A stretch of 64,000 nucleotides of DNA. Source: Larix kaempferi (taxonomy: Eukaryota > Streptophyta > Pinopsida > Pinales > Pinaceae). The DNA is taken from contig BSBM01001437.1 in assembly GCA_027924585.1 (NCBI GenBank), positions 62,001 through 126,000 on the forward strand. The letters run 5' to 3'. A program made the position numbers and the translations under genes. A model generated the notes under the pieces. It had not been told where the DNA came from and made no database searches. It saw nothing but the letters and a program-made list of their open reading frames with translations. The stretch's first letter is position 1, and the number at the start of each line of letters is the position of its first letter. Positions 54,411-64,000 of the stretch are shown here, piece after piece.

Positions 54411-56950
54411 CTAATCTCTAAAAAATAATGGTTGTGACAATAAAGCAAGCATTACAATGTAATAATGTGGTAGTAGGAGACCACTCTTCTTTGTTGAACC
54501 TTGTGTATTGTACTTTTTCATCTCAAGGTACTTGGGGCGTTGATCCAATGGTGATTTTGCCACCAAGTGTAGTTTGTCAAATGGAGTGTTTGGGATGTTG
54601 AAGGCCCATGCGATTATCTCCACTAGTTTGAGTGTGGTTGGAGATTTACCAAAGTTGGGTTGGTGTCTTAGCCAAGGACCACATTAATATTGTCATAATA
54701 TCATCTCATACTCATCATTAGTTTAGGGTGTTGCAACAATGACAATCTCGTAATTGATTTATTCATTCAACCATAATCATGATTTATTCATTCAACCATA
54801 ATAATTCTACTAATTATGTAGGGAATAAGAATGATGTTCCCTAGTTAGCATTAGTAGAGCAAAGATTGGTATCTTGTATTCCATGTAAAGTTCCCTGAGA
54901 AGATACATACTTCCTTAGCATCAAACATGGGTATAACAAGCTATGCACCATCCATATACAATAGTGTTCTCCTTAACACTAGTTAGTTTGAACATGGACT
55001 ATCTCAAGCACTTTTAGTGGTACACACAATCTATTCTCAATGGAAGACAAAGTGAGGCTAAAGCCTCAACAATGGTGTCATGAGCCATCCAGTCTATGTC
55101 CTGCCCTTGGATGCCAAGGTTGGTGTGTAGATTGTGCATTAGGAAAACTAACATGGTGGTAGCACTATGGTCATAATGAGGACATGTTGAGCACTTAGGA
55201 ACAATACAACTTCAAAGAAGAACATCAAAATCAACCCCCCCTGGAAAAGCATCCAAAGTGCTTGGAATCATATGCGGCATTGTCAATAGGTCCAAAACAA
55301 ATTTGACCCATTCAAATGGCTCATTTATGTGGACAAAAAGGTGCAAGAGTTTTAACACATCCACATGTATATAGTCGGTCAAAGCATGCATGCATACCTT
55401 CAAAAGTTTCACAAATGCAATGAGGTAGTGTCAATCTCTTATCACTAGTTATCAAAAAAGGCACTATAGATGCAAGTCGATGAACTTAAATCCATTTGTT
55501 TCCTTTATAATATCACACAGTGTTCGAGTATATCTTCAAAGATGGTGGCATAATCTCTACTAGAAGTCCAATGTAGGAAGTTCAAGAATGCATTTGATAC
55601 ACACCAGGGTGATGTAGATATAGTGGTCTACAAGTTCCCAGAGATCGTGTTTGAATACATGGATGATAGCTCTATAGAGCCCTTTGTCCACTTTGAAGCT
55701 GGGCATAACCAACACACTAGATTCCTTCACACAAAATCAATGTACCACAATTTTTCCTTTCAATGTGCTCAAGATCCTTTGTTCCCATAGTAGAAATGCA
55801 TCTGAATTGACTTGTGGTGTGAAGAAGATGAAACTGGTACCATTGTCAAAGTGGAATTTCACTTTAAAAGTAGTGTGACAAGAGTGACAACATTGATGGT
55901 TGCAATTTCATTGGTGGGGACCAAGAGGAAAGAAAGAAAAGAGAAAGGAAGTGAAACAACTAGTTTATCGAAAAATTAAGAGAACGAGAAATGAGAAAGA
56001 GCACTAAGAAGTATGGGGAATTTGGGAGGTTAAGCATGACATTATAGACACTATAGCAGCTTGCTGCCATAAATGTTACATCTTCTCCTATTCAAATACA
56101 ATCATTATCTAAATTTAGTGCATTCTTTGTAAAATTCCTTGAAGCATGTAAGCAGGGAACAATACTAAAGGTAAGTACAAGTGTTGAATTAGTAGGATGG
56201 ACTTAATGCAGCCGTATTGGTGGAAAATGAAACCTTGTCCAAGTGCACTAAACATTAGTTGTTACCAACAAAACCTATATAATAAAATATTCAAAGACTA
56301 TATGGGATGTTTATACGTGGTTGTTCCACCATTGACACTATTTATATTGTCAATAGTAAAATTAGTAGGCATTAGAGATATTAACTCACTCAAGAACATT
56401 CAATCATGGGTAGGTTTGTTCAACATGGTGGTGAGGTGACATTAGGTTAGGACCATTTCATTGAAGTTGTCGTTCTTTTGAAGTTGTGTCATCAAGGGCA
56501 TGTAGGGACAATGTGATCATGGCAACAAGAGAGGATATGACATATATGGTCTAATTGGAACATGACACAATCAAGTGTCATCTGTTGAAAGGTGTAATAA
56601 TATAATAGGTTAATATCAAGGGTCCATCGTTGTGATGAGGTAGCAAGTTGATATTGATTGTGAAGGTCACCTTGGAATGTTTGGCACTCATGTGGATCAT
56701 GATGAAAAGAAGGTGGTGGTGGAGGAACTACAATGCAAGTGCCTAAGACTACTGAAGGTTAAAGAGGGTATCTTGAATGTGGTACATGGTGGCTCGGGGG
56801 TCTTTGAGGAGAGGTAAGTGCATCAACTTGTTGCCAAGGTGGCTACAAATAATAGAATTGGTGTGCACTGTACCACTCAAATGAGCTAGGTGCATGTAAG
56901 GGGGTACAAAATAAGTTGGGACATCCTAGACACGTCGTGCACATGAGAAA
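54411..56950 (-). pseudogene. heavily decayed coding remnant, unidentified
   Basis: Conceptual minus-strand translation gives coherent stretches in order: PTYFVPPYMHLAHL, MPSFKVDKGLYRAIIHVF, KLLKVCMHALTDYIHVDVLK, LLTMPHMIPSTLDAFPGG, QDIDWMAHDTIVEALASLCL and VEIIAWAFNIPNTPFDKLHL. Many stops and shifts separate them. I recognise no family. The composition and length suggest a former protein of several hundred residues, either a host pseudogene or an element ORF. Plus-strand frames here (55684-55878, 56197-56439) look like shadows. Confidence 0.3.
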
Positions 56951-57078
56951 CCTTTGGTTGCAAGGTTTGGAGTTATGTGATATCAATGGTCTAAACACTA
57001 AGTGACATGGAGATAATGTTGGTTCCCCTATGGCACTATGAAATATACATGTGATGTCTTAATAAGTAGTGGGGATTC
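56922..57078 (+). repeat. ~155-bp duplicated segment, intact copy
   Basis: ACATCCTAGACAC...GTCTTAATAAGTAGTGGGGA recurs at 58277-58374 plus 61031-61088, where it is interrupted by the solo LTR. Confidence 0.8.
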
Positions 57079-58276
57079 ATACCTTGTACAACATCATAAA
57101 CAGTGGGAGGAAAGGTGTTCGATAACTTTTCTATGTTGATTCATTTTAAAGTCTTTAAAAAATTCATCTCTTACTCCTGAAATGTGGTGGGGCATAGTAT
57201 AAATATTTCGTGTAGAACACATTCACAAAGAGTATTTGTGAAGTAGTGGATATGGAAATGATCTATCTATTGCAATAAGGGAAACAGGTTAAATAAATTT
57301 TGAATTTCAACCGCATGTAAGTGTTCATCCATTAGGCCATAATCCAAAGAGGCCTCAAGAAGAAGAATGTGACTCTCACTAGCAATGCATTGCACTATGA
57401 ATAAGAATGGTTGTCCTAGAAATAGAGCAAGGAGGTTGCAAAAATGGTTGAGTGGGTACCGAATTACTTCCTTTCTTATTTATAGAATCAATGAAAAGGC
57501 CACATAAGTGCACAAAGGTGGAGATGAAAGGAGAGTTTTTGACCCTAAGTAAGTACCATCTTCTCCAAATACAAGTAATCTACTAATCCAACAATCAACT
57601 TCTCTGTAGTTACTCCCAATTCTTCTTCCAAAGGTAGCTCATCTTCAGGATCCCAATACATAGATTACCCATGGTGCATCAACGTAAAATCATAAAAAAA
57701 TTCACCTTCACAAAGAGTGTGACTAGGTTCTAGATAAGGTAGTTGGGACAACAAAAGGTGTTGTTCGACAAGTGCCCTTTCATAGTCACAACACAAGGGT
57801 TCTCTTACCGTGGTTCAAAAGAAGAAGTAGAAGATAGTGAGGAATGAAGATAGTAGCTTTGCATATTTACCACTATGATATGTGCAAAGCCATACATTGC
57901 TAGAAGGAATGTCCTTTTCGCAACAAAACCAATGCTAATGGCATTATGGTATTATATAGTGGGATCACAAAAGACTCAACTATTATAGTAGCAAACCCTT
58001 CGCTAGCTATGGTACACACTGTCACGCTAAATTAATGATGTTTATTTAATTAACCTTAATCACTTTATGTATCGACCCGAGTTAGTAAACATTGAGTTGT
58101 AACATAATATGTGTAGTAAACAGTATGAGTGCAACCTATCAATAACTGATCTAATCTAGACTAAAATAAAAAGAGAACAATTATCAACCGAAGAATTCAC
58201 TATGAAAACCTAGTACAAGAAATCGTACGAGAAGAACAAAATGATACTATGAAATTCTTAATTAAATCTATCGAAA
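57079..58276. other. sequence without recognisable gene
   Basis: Low-scoring sequence with no conserved frame. The minus-strand remnant to the left may extend into it, but I could not follow it. Confidence 0.5.
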
Positions 58277-58374
58277 CATCCTAGACACATCGTGCACATG
58301 AGAAACCTTTGGTTGTAAGGTTTAGAGTTGTGTGATATCAATGGTCTAAACACTAAGTGTATGGAGATGATGTT

Positions 58375-61030
58375 TGTAATACCCCTATTTTGACCCTTAG
58401 GGTTTATTGCCACTTCAATGTAAATATTGTGTAATTATAGTTTGTGTTTTCCCCAGTGTGGAGCTCAAGGCCAAGGCCCTATTAGTAGATGTTCAGGTTC
58501 ATTTGCATAGGCAAGTATTTGACAGTTTGATTATCCATGTGCTATTAAGCCATGCGGATTTATAAATGATGTAATTATTAATTATTGCAAGAAAATACCC
58601 AAGAAAGTTGGCTAAGGAGGCAACCAATGAGAAGGGGCCATGTGTATCCACTAGGGAGAGGTGAGGGGGTTATGGGATTGGAACCCATTCTGCCACATGT
58701 CCAATTGTGAACCCATTTGACTCCCCATGCTGACATTAATGCTATTGTAAGAGGGTGGTTGAGAAAACCAGACCATGAATTCGATTGAGTATGGGGTAGC
58801 CCTGCGAATCTGTATGGCGGGGTATGGCTCTGTTTTCCCTTTTCCTTAAGCCACTCCACGCCTGGGAATTCACTCATCCTGATCACTATCCCATTGTTGA
58901 CCAGCAACCCAAGTCATACACACATTACAAAGCCTAGCTGTGGAGAAAAAGAGGAAAAATCACGGCCTGTGTGTACGAATTTGCAGAGCCGAGAATGCCC
59001 AAGGAAACCCTGTGTAAGAGTTGAACCAGTTGGGACAACCATGGTTCAGATCATGGGGATGAATTGCAGAGTTTGAACGGCCTAGGCAACCCATGAGAAC
59101 ACTTAGATCGATTGCAGAAGACCGAATTGCAGAGCAGAGCTTAGGTCGCGGCCCTGTGAAGAACCTAGCTTAAATAACAGAGAAGAAGGTCAACTTAGGG
59201 TTGGATCTGCTTGATAAACCTAGTGAAGGCTGAAATCTCATGAAGAATAGCAGTTGGACCTTTCTATGCCCACCCTGAATAGAACTGGAGGGAAGGGGCC
59301 TTGAGGGACTGTGTAGCAGAGAAGAGGGCCTTCCTTGTGTTGGGTGAGGTAGGTAATGTGGGTGCCATGTTTGTTGAGTGATCTGAGATGCTTGTAGCTC
59401 TGTGGTTGAGATAACTAGCTTAGAAGCATCCTCCTTGTTCCTTGGAATGCTTGATAAATCCAACTGTAGGTTGGATTAGCATTGGGATGACACCTTGATT
59501 GTGAGAGAGTCCATTAGCCTCCTTAGTGGATACACAACCCATCTCGAGGGTGGTCTCTCAGCTAAGAGAGTATATGCTGGACAGAGACCTAAGTTTGGGT
59601 GGAAAGTTGTCATCACTTAGCTAGTTGCTTGGGGAAGCTTCAATTTCAAAGATAAGTGCTTCTGTGTGTTAAATGATGTTAATTCATGTGCTATATCAGA
59701 TTGTTATGTTATGCTTGTCATGCTCTAGATTAATGAATGGATGACTCCATGAACTTGCTCATTAGGAAGCCATGTATAAGCTTGAATATGAGACTGAATG
59801 CATGTTTGAATACTTCATTATTTAGATGAGTGATATGTATGGCTAACCCCTGTATGTTGTTGATGTGTTAATTATCTTAGTTTCATTATATGTGTTCATT
59901 TATGCATTGTATTCACCCTTAAAAGGGATGGATTGAATTCACCTGGACTTGGGGAAGGAAGGGGATAACCCCTAATGGGTTTCAGAACCCCTCTGTGGGT
60001 CAGCTGAAGGGATAAGTCATGGCAGGAAGGAGGCGGAGTCCATTGCAGAAGGATAAAGTCACTTAAGTGGGGTTATGAACAAAGTTTCAGTTGGAATTAT
60101 GGCAATGATGGAGTGCTAAGATGGGGTGGGGATTGCACAATTGGATAGAGCTCTCCAAGAGCTTTCCAATGGTACCATCCTTGTCCAATTTGGACCAAGG
60201 ATAAGGGAGTTATCACCCTCTGAAGTTGCCTTAGAAGCTTGCTGGTGCAGGGGTTTGTGGTCCTGACCTTTCTGCATCTGCAAGGACCTTTCCGTATCCG
60301 CAATACAGATTGCGGATTGCAAATTGCGGAGGTCGGGGACCGATCGTTGGAGCGGTGTGGTTGAACTTCCCCATTTCTGCATCCGCAAGTGAGTTGCGTA
60401 TTGCGGATGGTGGGAGGTAATTTTCCGCAGGATTTGAAATGTGGGTTTCCGCATTTCCGCATCTGAAAGCGGGTTGCAGATTGCGGATTGCAGGAGGTAA
60501 TTTTACGCGGGATTCGAAATGTGGGTTTACGCATTTCTGCATTCAGAAGCGGGTAACGGATTGCGGATTGCGGGAGGTAATTTTCCGCGGGATTCGAAAT
60601 GTGGGTTTCCGCATCTGCAAGCAGGTTGCGGATTGCGGATTGCGGGAGGTAATTTTCTGCGGGATTCGAAATATGGGTTTCCGCTTTCCGACATCCGAAA
60701 CTCGGGCTGCGGATTGCGGAATTGCGGAGGAGTAAAATATTCGGGATGGAAAATGGAGGACTCCGACTTTTGGGTTCCGCATGCGGATTGCGGAACTACG
60801 GAAGTCAAACGGATAAATTTTCGAGGTCGTAAATGGATTTCGACTTCCGACTTCCATATTGCGAATTGCAGAAGTCAGAAGTGCGATTTCAATGAAGGAT
60901 TGGATTTGGAAATCCGACTTCCGAGTGCCGCATGCGGACCGCGGAACGCGAAATGCGGATTGCGGATCCCGATGGTGGATTGCGGATCCGAGCCCACTGC
61001 GGCCGTGTGTGAAATCAAAAGAGATTGACA
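58375..61030 (+). mobile_element. solo LTR (2656 bp) of the Tekay/Del-like chromovirus family
   Basis: Starts TGTAATACCCC, ends GAGATTGACA, and is flanked by ATGTT on both sides (58370-58374, 61031-61035). The uninterrupted target is known from 56922-57078. The first ~1.5 kb align with the LTR at 3919-5490. No internal region or second LTR is present, so it arose by recombination between the two LTRs of a former element. Its last ~750 bases carry a GC-rich minisatellite. Confidence 0.9.
60292..61000 (+). repeat. GC-rich minisatellite (72-80-bp units) built from GCGGATT motifs
   Basis: GGGAGGTAATTTT...CGAAATGTGGGTTTCCGCAT units align with GAGGTAA at 60414, 60494, 60574 and 60646, giving spacings of 80, 80 and 72. 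Flanking degenerate copies extend to about 61000. TGCGGATTGCGG is reiterated inside each unit. Six overlapping open frames on both strands come from the repeat and are not genes. Confidence 0.85.
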
Positions 61031-61088
61031 ATGTTGATTTCCTTGTGGCATTGTGAAATATACTTGTGATGTCTTAATAAGTAGCGGG

Positions 61089-61273
61089 GACTATATATAA
61101 ATAATAAATACTAATATTAATAATAATAATTAACAATTTAATTATCTACAGACATAACCCTTATGAATAGTCATCAAAGGCACCCTTTAGGATTGTATTT
61201 ATATGGACCATCTCCTTGTATTTATATTTATGTTTTATCTACAGTAGATATGAAAGGAACTTTGTTCGTCTCA
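61089..61273 (+). repeat. 5' LTR of the terminal element (left edge approximate)
   Basis: Ends GTCGTCTCA-type (GTTCGTCTCA), two bases before the PBS. The left edge is inferred from the end of the ~155-bp duplicated segment at 61088. AT-rich, with TATTTATATGG and TATTTATATT boxes. Confidence 0.45.
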
Positions 61274-61275
61274 TA

Positions 61276-61300
61276 TGGTATCAGAGCCCCTTCTGATACC
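61276..61300 (+). promoter_or_regulatory. primer-binding site inside a hairpin
   Basis: TGGTATCAGAGCCCC is an iMet-type PBS. GGTATCAGA (61277-61285) pairs perfectly with TCTGATACC (61292-61300) over a six-base loop. Confidence 0.75.
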
Positions 61301-61429
61301 GGCTTTTGGCCAAATAAATTCGGGAGTTTCACCACACAAGGTCTTTGACCAGCCTCAAGTTTTTGACCAATAAAATTCATAATTTCTGAAAGAAAAAAAA
61401 CAACTCGCTGCAAAATTCTCCACTGTGCT

Positions 61430-62070
61430 AATCCCTACCCTCTCACCTTCCAAATCGCTCTCCCCATTCTCCTCCTGCAGGTCCGCGTTTCCCATTCTCA
61501 CATCCTTCACCTCGCCTCGTCTATCCCGCGCCCTCTGCTATTAATCTGCGCCCTCATCATCTATATGCCACTTTTCCTCCACCTCGCCTGCGTTCAATAC
61601 TCTTTCACGACCTCCCACCTAGCACTAACGCTTCCCTTTTCTCCTCCCGTTTCCTCCTATTCCCTCCACCGTCATCATCCCCCTCCTCTACGTATTAGCG
61701 CTCCTTCTCATTATCGGGACCCCTCTCCAGCCGCGCAGACCACCAAGCCCGCACCTCTCTCCCAACTCCCTGCGCCCTGCACCTTCCACTCTGCACCAAC
61801 CCCGCACCCCTGCAAGCTGCAACCTCCCCCCTAATTCCACCTCACCTGCACTTCTGCATAACTCCCCACACAACCCTTGCTCCATTCCTTATCTCTCCAC
61901 GGGCCCCTCGAACTCATACCATTGCCATCCTTCCACGCTCCATCCTTCATTCGCTCTTGCACATGCTCCACCATTCTGCGGTGTGCATCCATCGCTCTGC
62001 TCGATCCGCGCTCCCTCCTCCTCTCACGCCGCCCTGCACTCGTTCACAAAAATACCTCCATACGCGTCTC
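61430..62070 (+). other. C-rich, G-poor leader tract
   Basis: Pyrimidine-dominated sequence of about 640 bases. The open frames at 61565-61834 and 61688-61885 are low-complexity by-products of this composition. Confidence 0.65.
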
Positions 62071-62439
62071 ATCCTATAGCCAAAAGCTTTCCCTTTGGAT
62101 TAAGGGCATTAAAGGTTTTAAGAAGTAAATAAAAAGGAAGATTGAAAGAATAAGTGGAATAAAATTTTCCAGGACCAAGGTTATATCATTTTTTTAAAGA
62201 TCCAAAGGTTGTACACCATATTAAGAAGGTGACATTTTAAAGTGGAAATATACGAGTTATATAAGTTAAAAAATGGAACGTGGAAAACATATAAATATTT
62301 TTATAAGGGAAGCTGTGATACAAGTGTTTATATATATATAACATTATTGATTATTCAATAAAATAATACAATATATTTGAGCACAAAAGTGACAAAGTGA
62401 TTATTAAGATAAAGCGGGAAGTTATTTGAAAAAAAAAGT

Positions 62440-62940
62440 TGTAAAGGTTATATATATATATATATATATAATATAATATTAAAGAGGTGACTTAACGAAA
62501 GACAAATTTAAGTCAATAAAAAAAAAGAGTATCTAAAGTTTTTAAAAAAGATTTTAGTTTTAAAGGTTATATATATTAAAGAGGTGACTTAAGGAAAGAC
62601 TAATTTAAGTCAATAAAAAAAGAAAGAGTACTTAAAGTTTAAAAAAATATTTTAATAAAAAAGGAAGACAATTTTTTTTATAACCAGCACAGATCCATCT
62701 TAAACCAGTATCTATCAAGCACCAAGAGGGATCCAATTTCTTGAGGTGTATTTCTTTTTCTAAATCTAAACTCAAGAAATTTGATCTCTCTTCATTGATA
62801 GATCCGAGTTTAAGTTTTAAGTTTTTATTTTATAAACGAACATCTATTTTTTAATTACTTTTCATAATATTTTATTTTATGAACCAACATGGATTTTTTT
62901 TTAAATACTTTCCATAATTTTTTATTTTATGAGCCAACAT
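62440..62940. repeat. cluster of small tandem repeats and a foldback
   Basis: (AT)n at about 62448-62470. A ~97-bp repeat (AAAGAGGTGACTTAA at 62481 and 62578). A ~100-base foldback at 62700-62825 (inner arms AATTTCTTGAG and CTCAAGAAATT). Three ~49-bp units (TTTATTTTAT at 62823, 62871 and 62921). Confidence 0.75.
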
Positions 62941-63199
62941 GAATTTTTTAAATTATTTTGTTACAAACGTTACATCATGTTACAACTTCTCCCCCATATT
63001 GGGCTGTAGAGCACTTCGTTTCACTCGTTGCAAAAAGAAAAGAAAGCTTTCCTCAGTTTAAGGTAAAAATATAAAAGAGTACATATATTAAGTGAAATAG
63101 TTATATAAAGCAAGTGAAGAGTCAAGCTATATTTTTTTTGGATTAAAAAAAAATGGAATCTATCCGTGAATCTATTTATGTAAGATAGAAAATAAACAA

Positions 63200-63962
63200 A
63201 ATTCTTATCTAGAAAAGAAGAATAAGGAGTTGTTCCCTCAAATCATGGAATTAGAAAATGAGAAGTATCGCAATCAGAAATTACTAAGGGAAAATGAAGA
63301 TTTAAAAAAAAAAGCCGACAAAAGTTTACTAGAAAAAGATGAAGAGATCTCTCGTCTATGAGATCATAATCATAAATTTTTGCTTCAAATCAAGAAGATG
63401 AAAGATAAAACACAGTATAATCAATAGTTAGAAGATGAGATTCAAGATCTCCAACAAAAATTTTCAAGAAAGGACAAAGAAAGCTCTTCCTTAAAAAAGG
63501 CTAATCAAGAATTGCTAGAGCAAATAAAAAGCTTAAATGAAAGAGAGCACAAAAATCAAGACTTACTTATACAAGTTAGAAAGCTAAAGCATGATAAGAA
63601 ATCTTTACGCGAAGAGTTACAACGCAAAGGATCATTAATCAACAAAATGAATAGAGAATTCATCAAACGTTCAAAGTCAAACACCATAAGAGGGAACCAA
63701 TACAGAGTCAATTAGCACTCAAATTCAGAAGAATGATTATATTGACAAATCACTAACATCAGAAGAAGATGATTCCAAAGATCAATCACAAAAAAAGATG
63801 ACTTATCGTCATCCAAATCATAAGAGTCATTACGACCAACAACAACGTCAAGAAAAAAATAAACAATACTCTATTTACAGACAACCCGACTACAACATAG
63901 AGAAAGAACACAAACAAAATCGACAACTTGTATGGAAGCCTAAAATGAGAAGTTATATCTGA
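63200..63962 (+). pseudogene. coiled-coil gag-like frame of the terminal element
   Basis: From about 63200 one frame gives NKELFPQIMELENEKYRNQK, LLRENEDLKKKADKSLLEKD, LQQKFSRKDKESSSLKKANQ and LIQVRKLKHDKKSLREELQR, a continuous heptad-like coiled coil. TGA (63359) and TAG (63425) interrupt it. After 63702 the frame shifts and gives TSEEDDSKDQSQKK and a basic tail (RQLVWKPKMRS) before TGA at 63960. The plan of coiled coil, acidic patch and basic tail suits a Gag-type structural protein, but no capsid or zinc-knuckle motif is seen. The start is undefined. Confidence 0.5.
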
Positions 63963-64000
63963 ATATTCGATCATCAAATAGCTCCAATGAAGGTAGATTT

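Larger units (their letters stand above)
58277..61088 (+). repeat. second copy of the ~155-bp segment, split by a solo LTR
   Basis: Left part 58277-58374 (ACATCCTAGACAC to GAGATGATGTT) and right part 61031-61088 (ATGTTGATTTCC to AGTAGCGGGGA) join to match 56922-57078. Confidence 0.8.
61089..64000 (+). mobile_element. short-LTR non-autonomous retrotransposon with C-rich leader, right end outside window
   Basis: An AT-rich 5' LTR (about 61089-61273) is followed by an iMet PBS (61276), a C-rich leader (about 61430-62070), an AT-rich middle with tandem repeats (62440-62940) and a coiled-coil gag-like frame (63200-63962). No pol is seen before the window ends. It shares its layout with the element at 47497-49777. 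Confidence 0.65.

Noticed and set aside
60097-61056. Cluster of overlapping frames up to 169 residues on both strands
   Set aside because: They arise from the GCGGATT minisatellite; repeat units of 80 and 72 bp keep several phases open.

Overview
This window looks like intergenic DNA from a large, repeat-rich land-plant genome. Nearly all of it is accounted for by plant-type LTR retrotransposons (Ty3/gypsy chromovirus and Tat/Athila-like, Ty1/copia-like, and non-autonomous gag-only forms), their solo LTRs and small insertions. I see no intact host gene, tRNA, rRNA or CRISPR array. A gymnosperm is plausible from the size, age and nesting of the elements, but nothing here proves it.

Layout. 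(1) 1-~5490: 3' part of a decayed Tekay/Del-like chromovirus (gag zinc knuckle, PR, RT, RNase H, IN, chromodomain) followed by its 3' LTR. (2) 6859-10183, minus strand: a decayed coding remnant of unknown identity with a 24-bp (8-residue) tandem coiled-coil repeat. (3) 11540-14928, plus strand, continued exactly in frame at 28661-28903: a broken gene carrying the VGHTHEDID signature of a transposase-like family I associate with DUF7869. (4) 14929-28655: a 13.7-kb Tat/Athila-like element that split that gene, with paired LTRs (1552 and 1560 bp) and a 5-bp target duplication ATGAT. It has five zinc knuckles, two additional capsid-like modules between protease and RT, and a ~960-codon 3' ORF with its own TATA-like box. 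(5) 28904-34309: AT-rich sequence with minisatellites, a minus-strand LTR with iMet-type PBS, and remnants of another gypsy element. (6) 34310-52959: a nested stack. A gypsy deletion derivative (target duplication CTTTG/CTCTG) contains a gag-only copia-like element (38836-52146). That element in turn contains a 291-bp MITE-like insertion, a 2.3-kb gag-only element with an aberrant foldback end (44404-46727), and a solo LTR (47479-50652) that is itself split by a 2.3-kb short-LTR element (47497-49777). (7) 52965-58374: AT-rich DNA with a SINE-like A/B box and a decayed minus-strand coding remnant. (8) 58375-61030: a 2656-bp solo LTR of the same family as region 1, with target duplication ATGTT, carrying a GC-rich 72-80-bp minisatellite. 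(9) 61089-64000: 5' part of a non-autonomous short-LTR element with a C-rich leader and a coiled-coil gag-like ORF that runs off the window.

How it fits together. Nesting order and LTR divergence agree. By hand, the LTRs of the 14929-28655 and 34310-52959 elements differ at roughly one position in ten or more, while those of the nested 38836-52146 element differ at about 3% over the first 180 bases. Inactivating stop codons in the large element are overwhelmingly TAG where glutamine (CAG) is expected, as predicted for deamination of CHG-methylated cytosines. The strongest candidates for something undescribed are the polyprotein with extra capsid-like modules plus promoter-bearing 3' ORF, the split VGHTHEDID gene, the foldback-ended gag-only element, and the C-rich-leader family represented twice.
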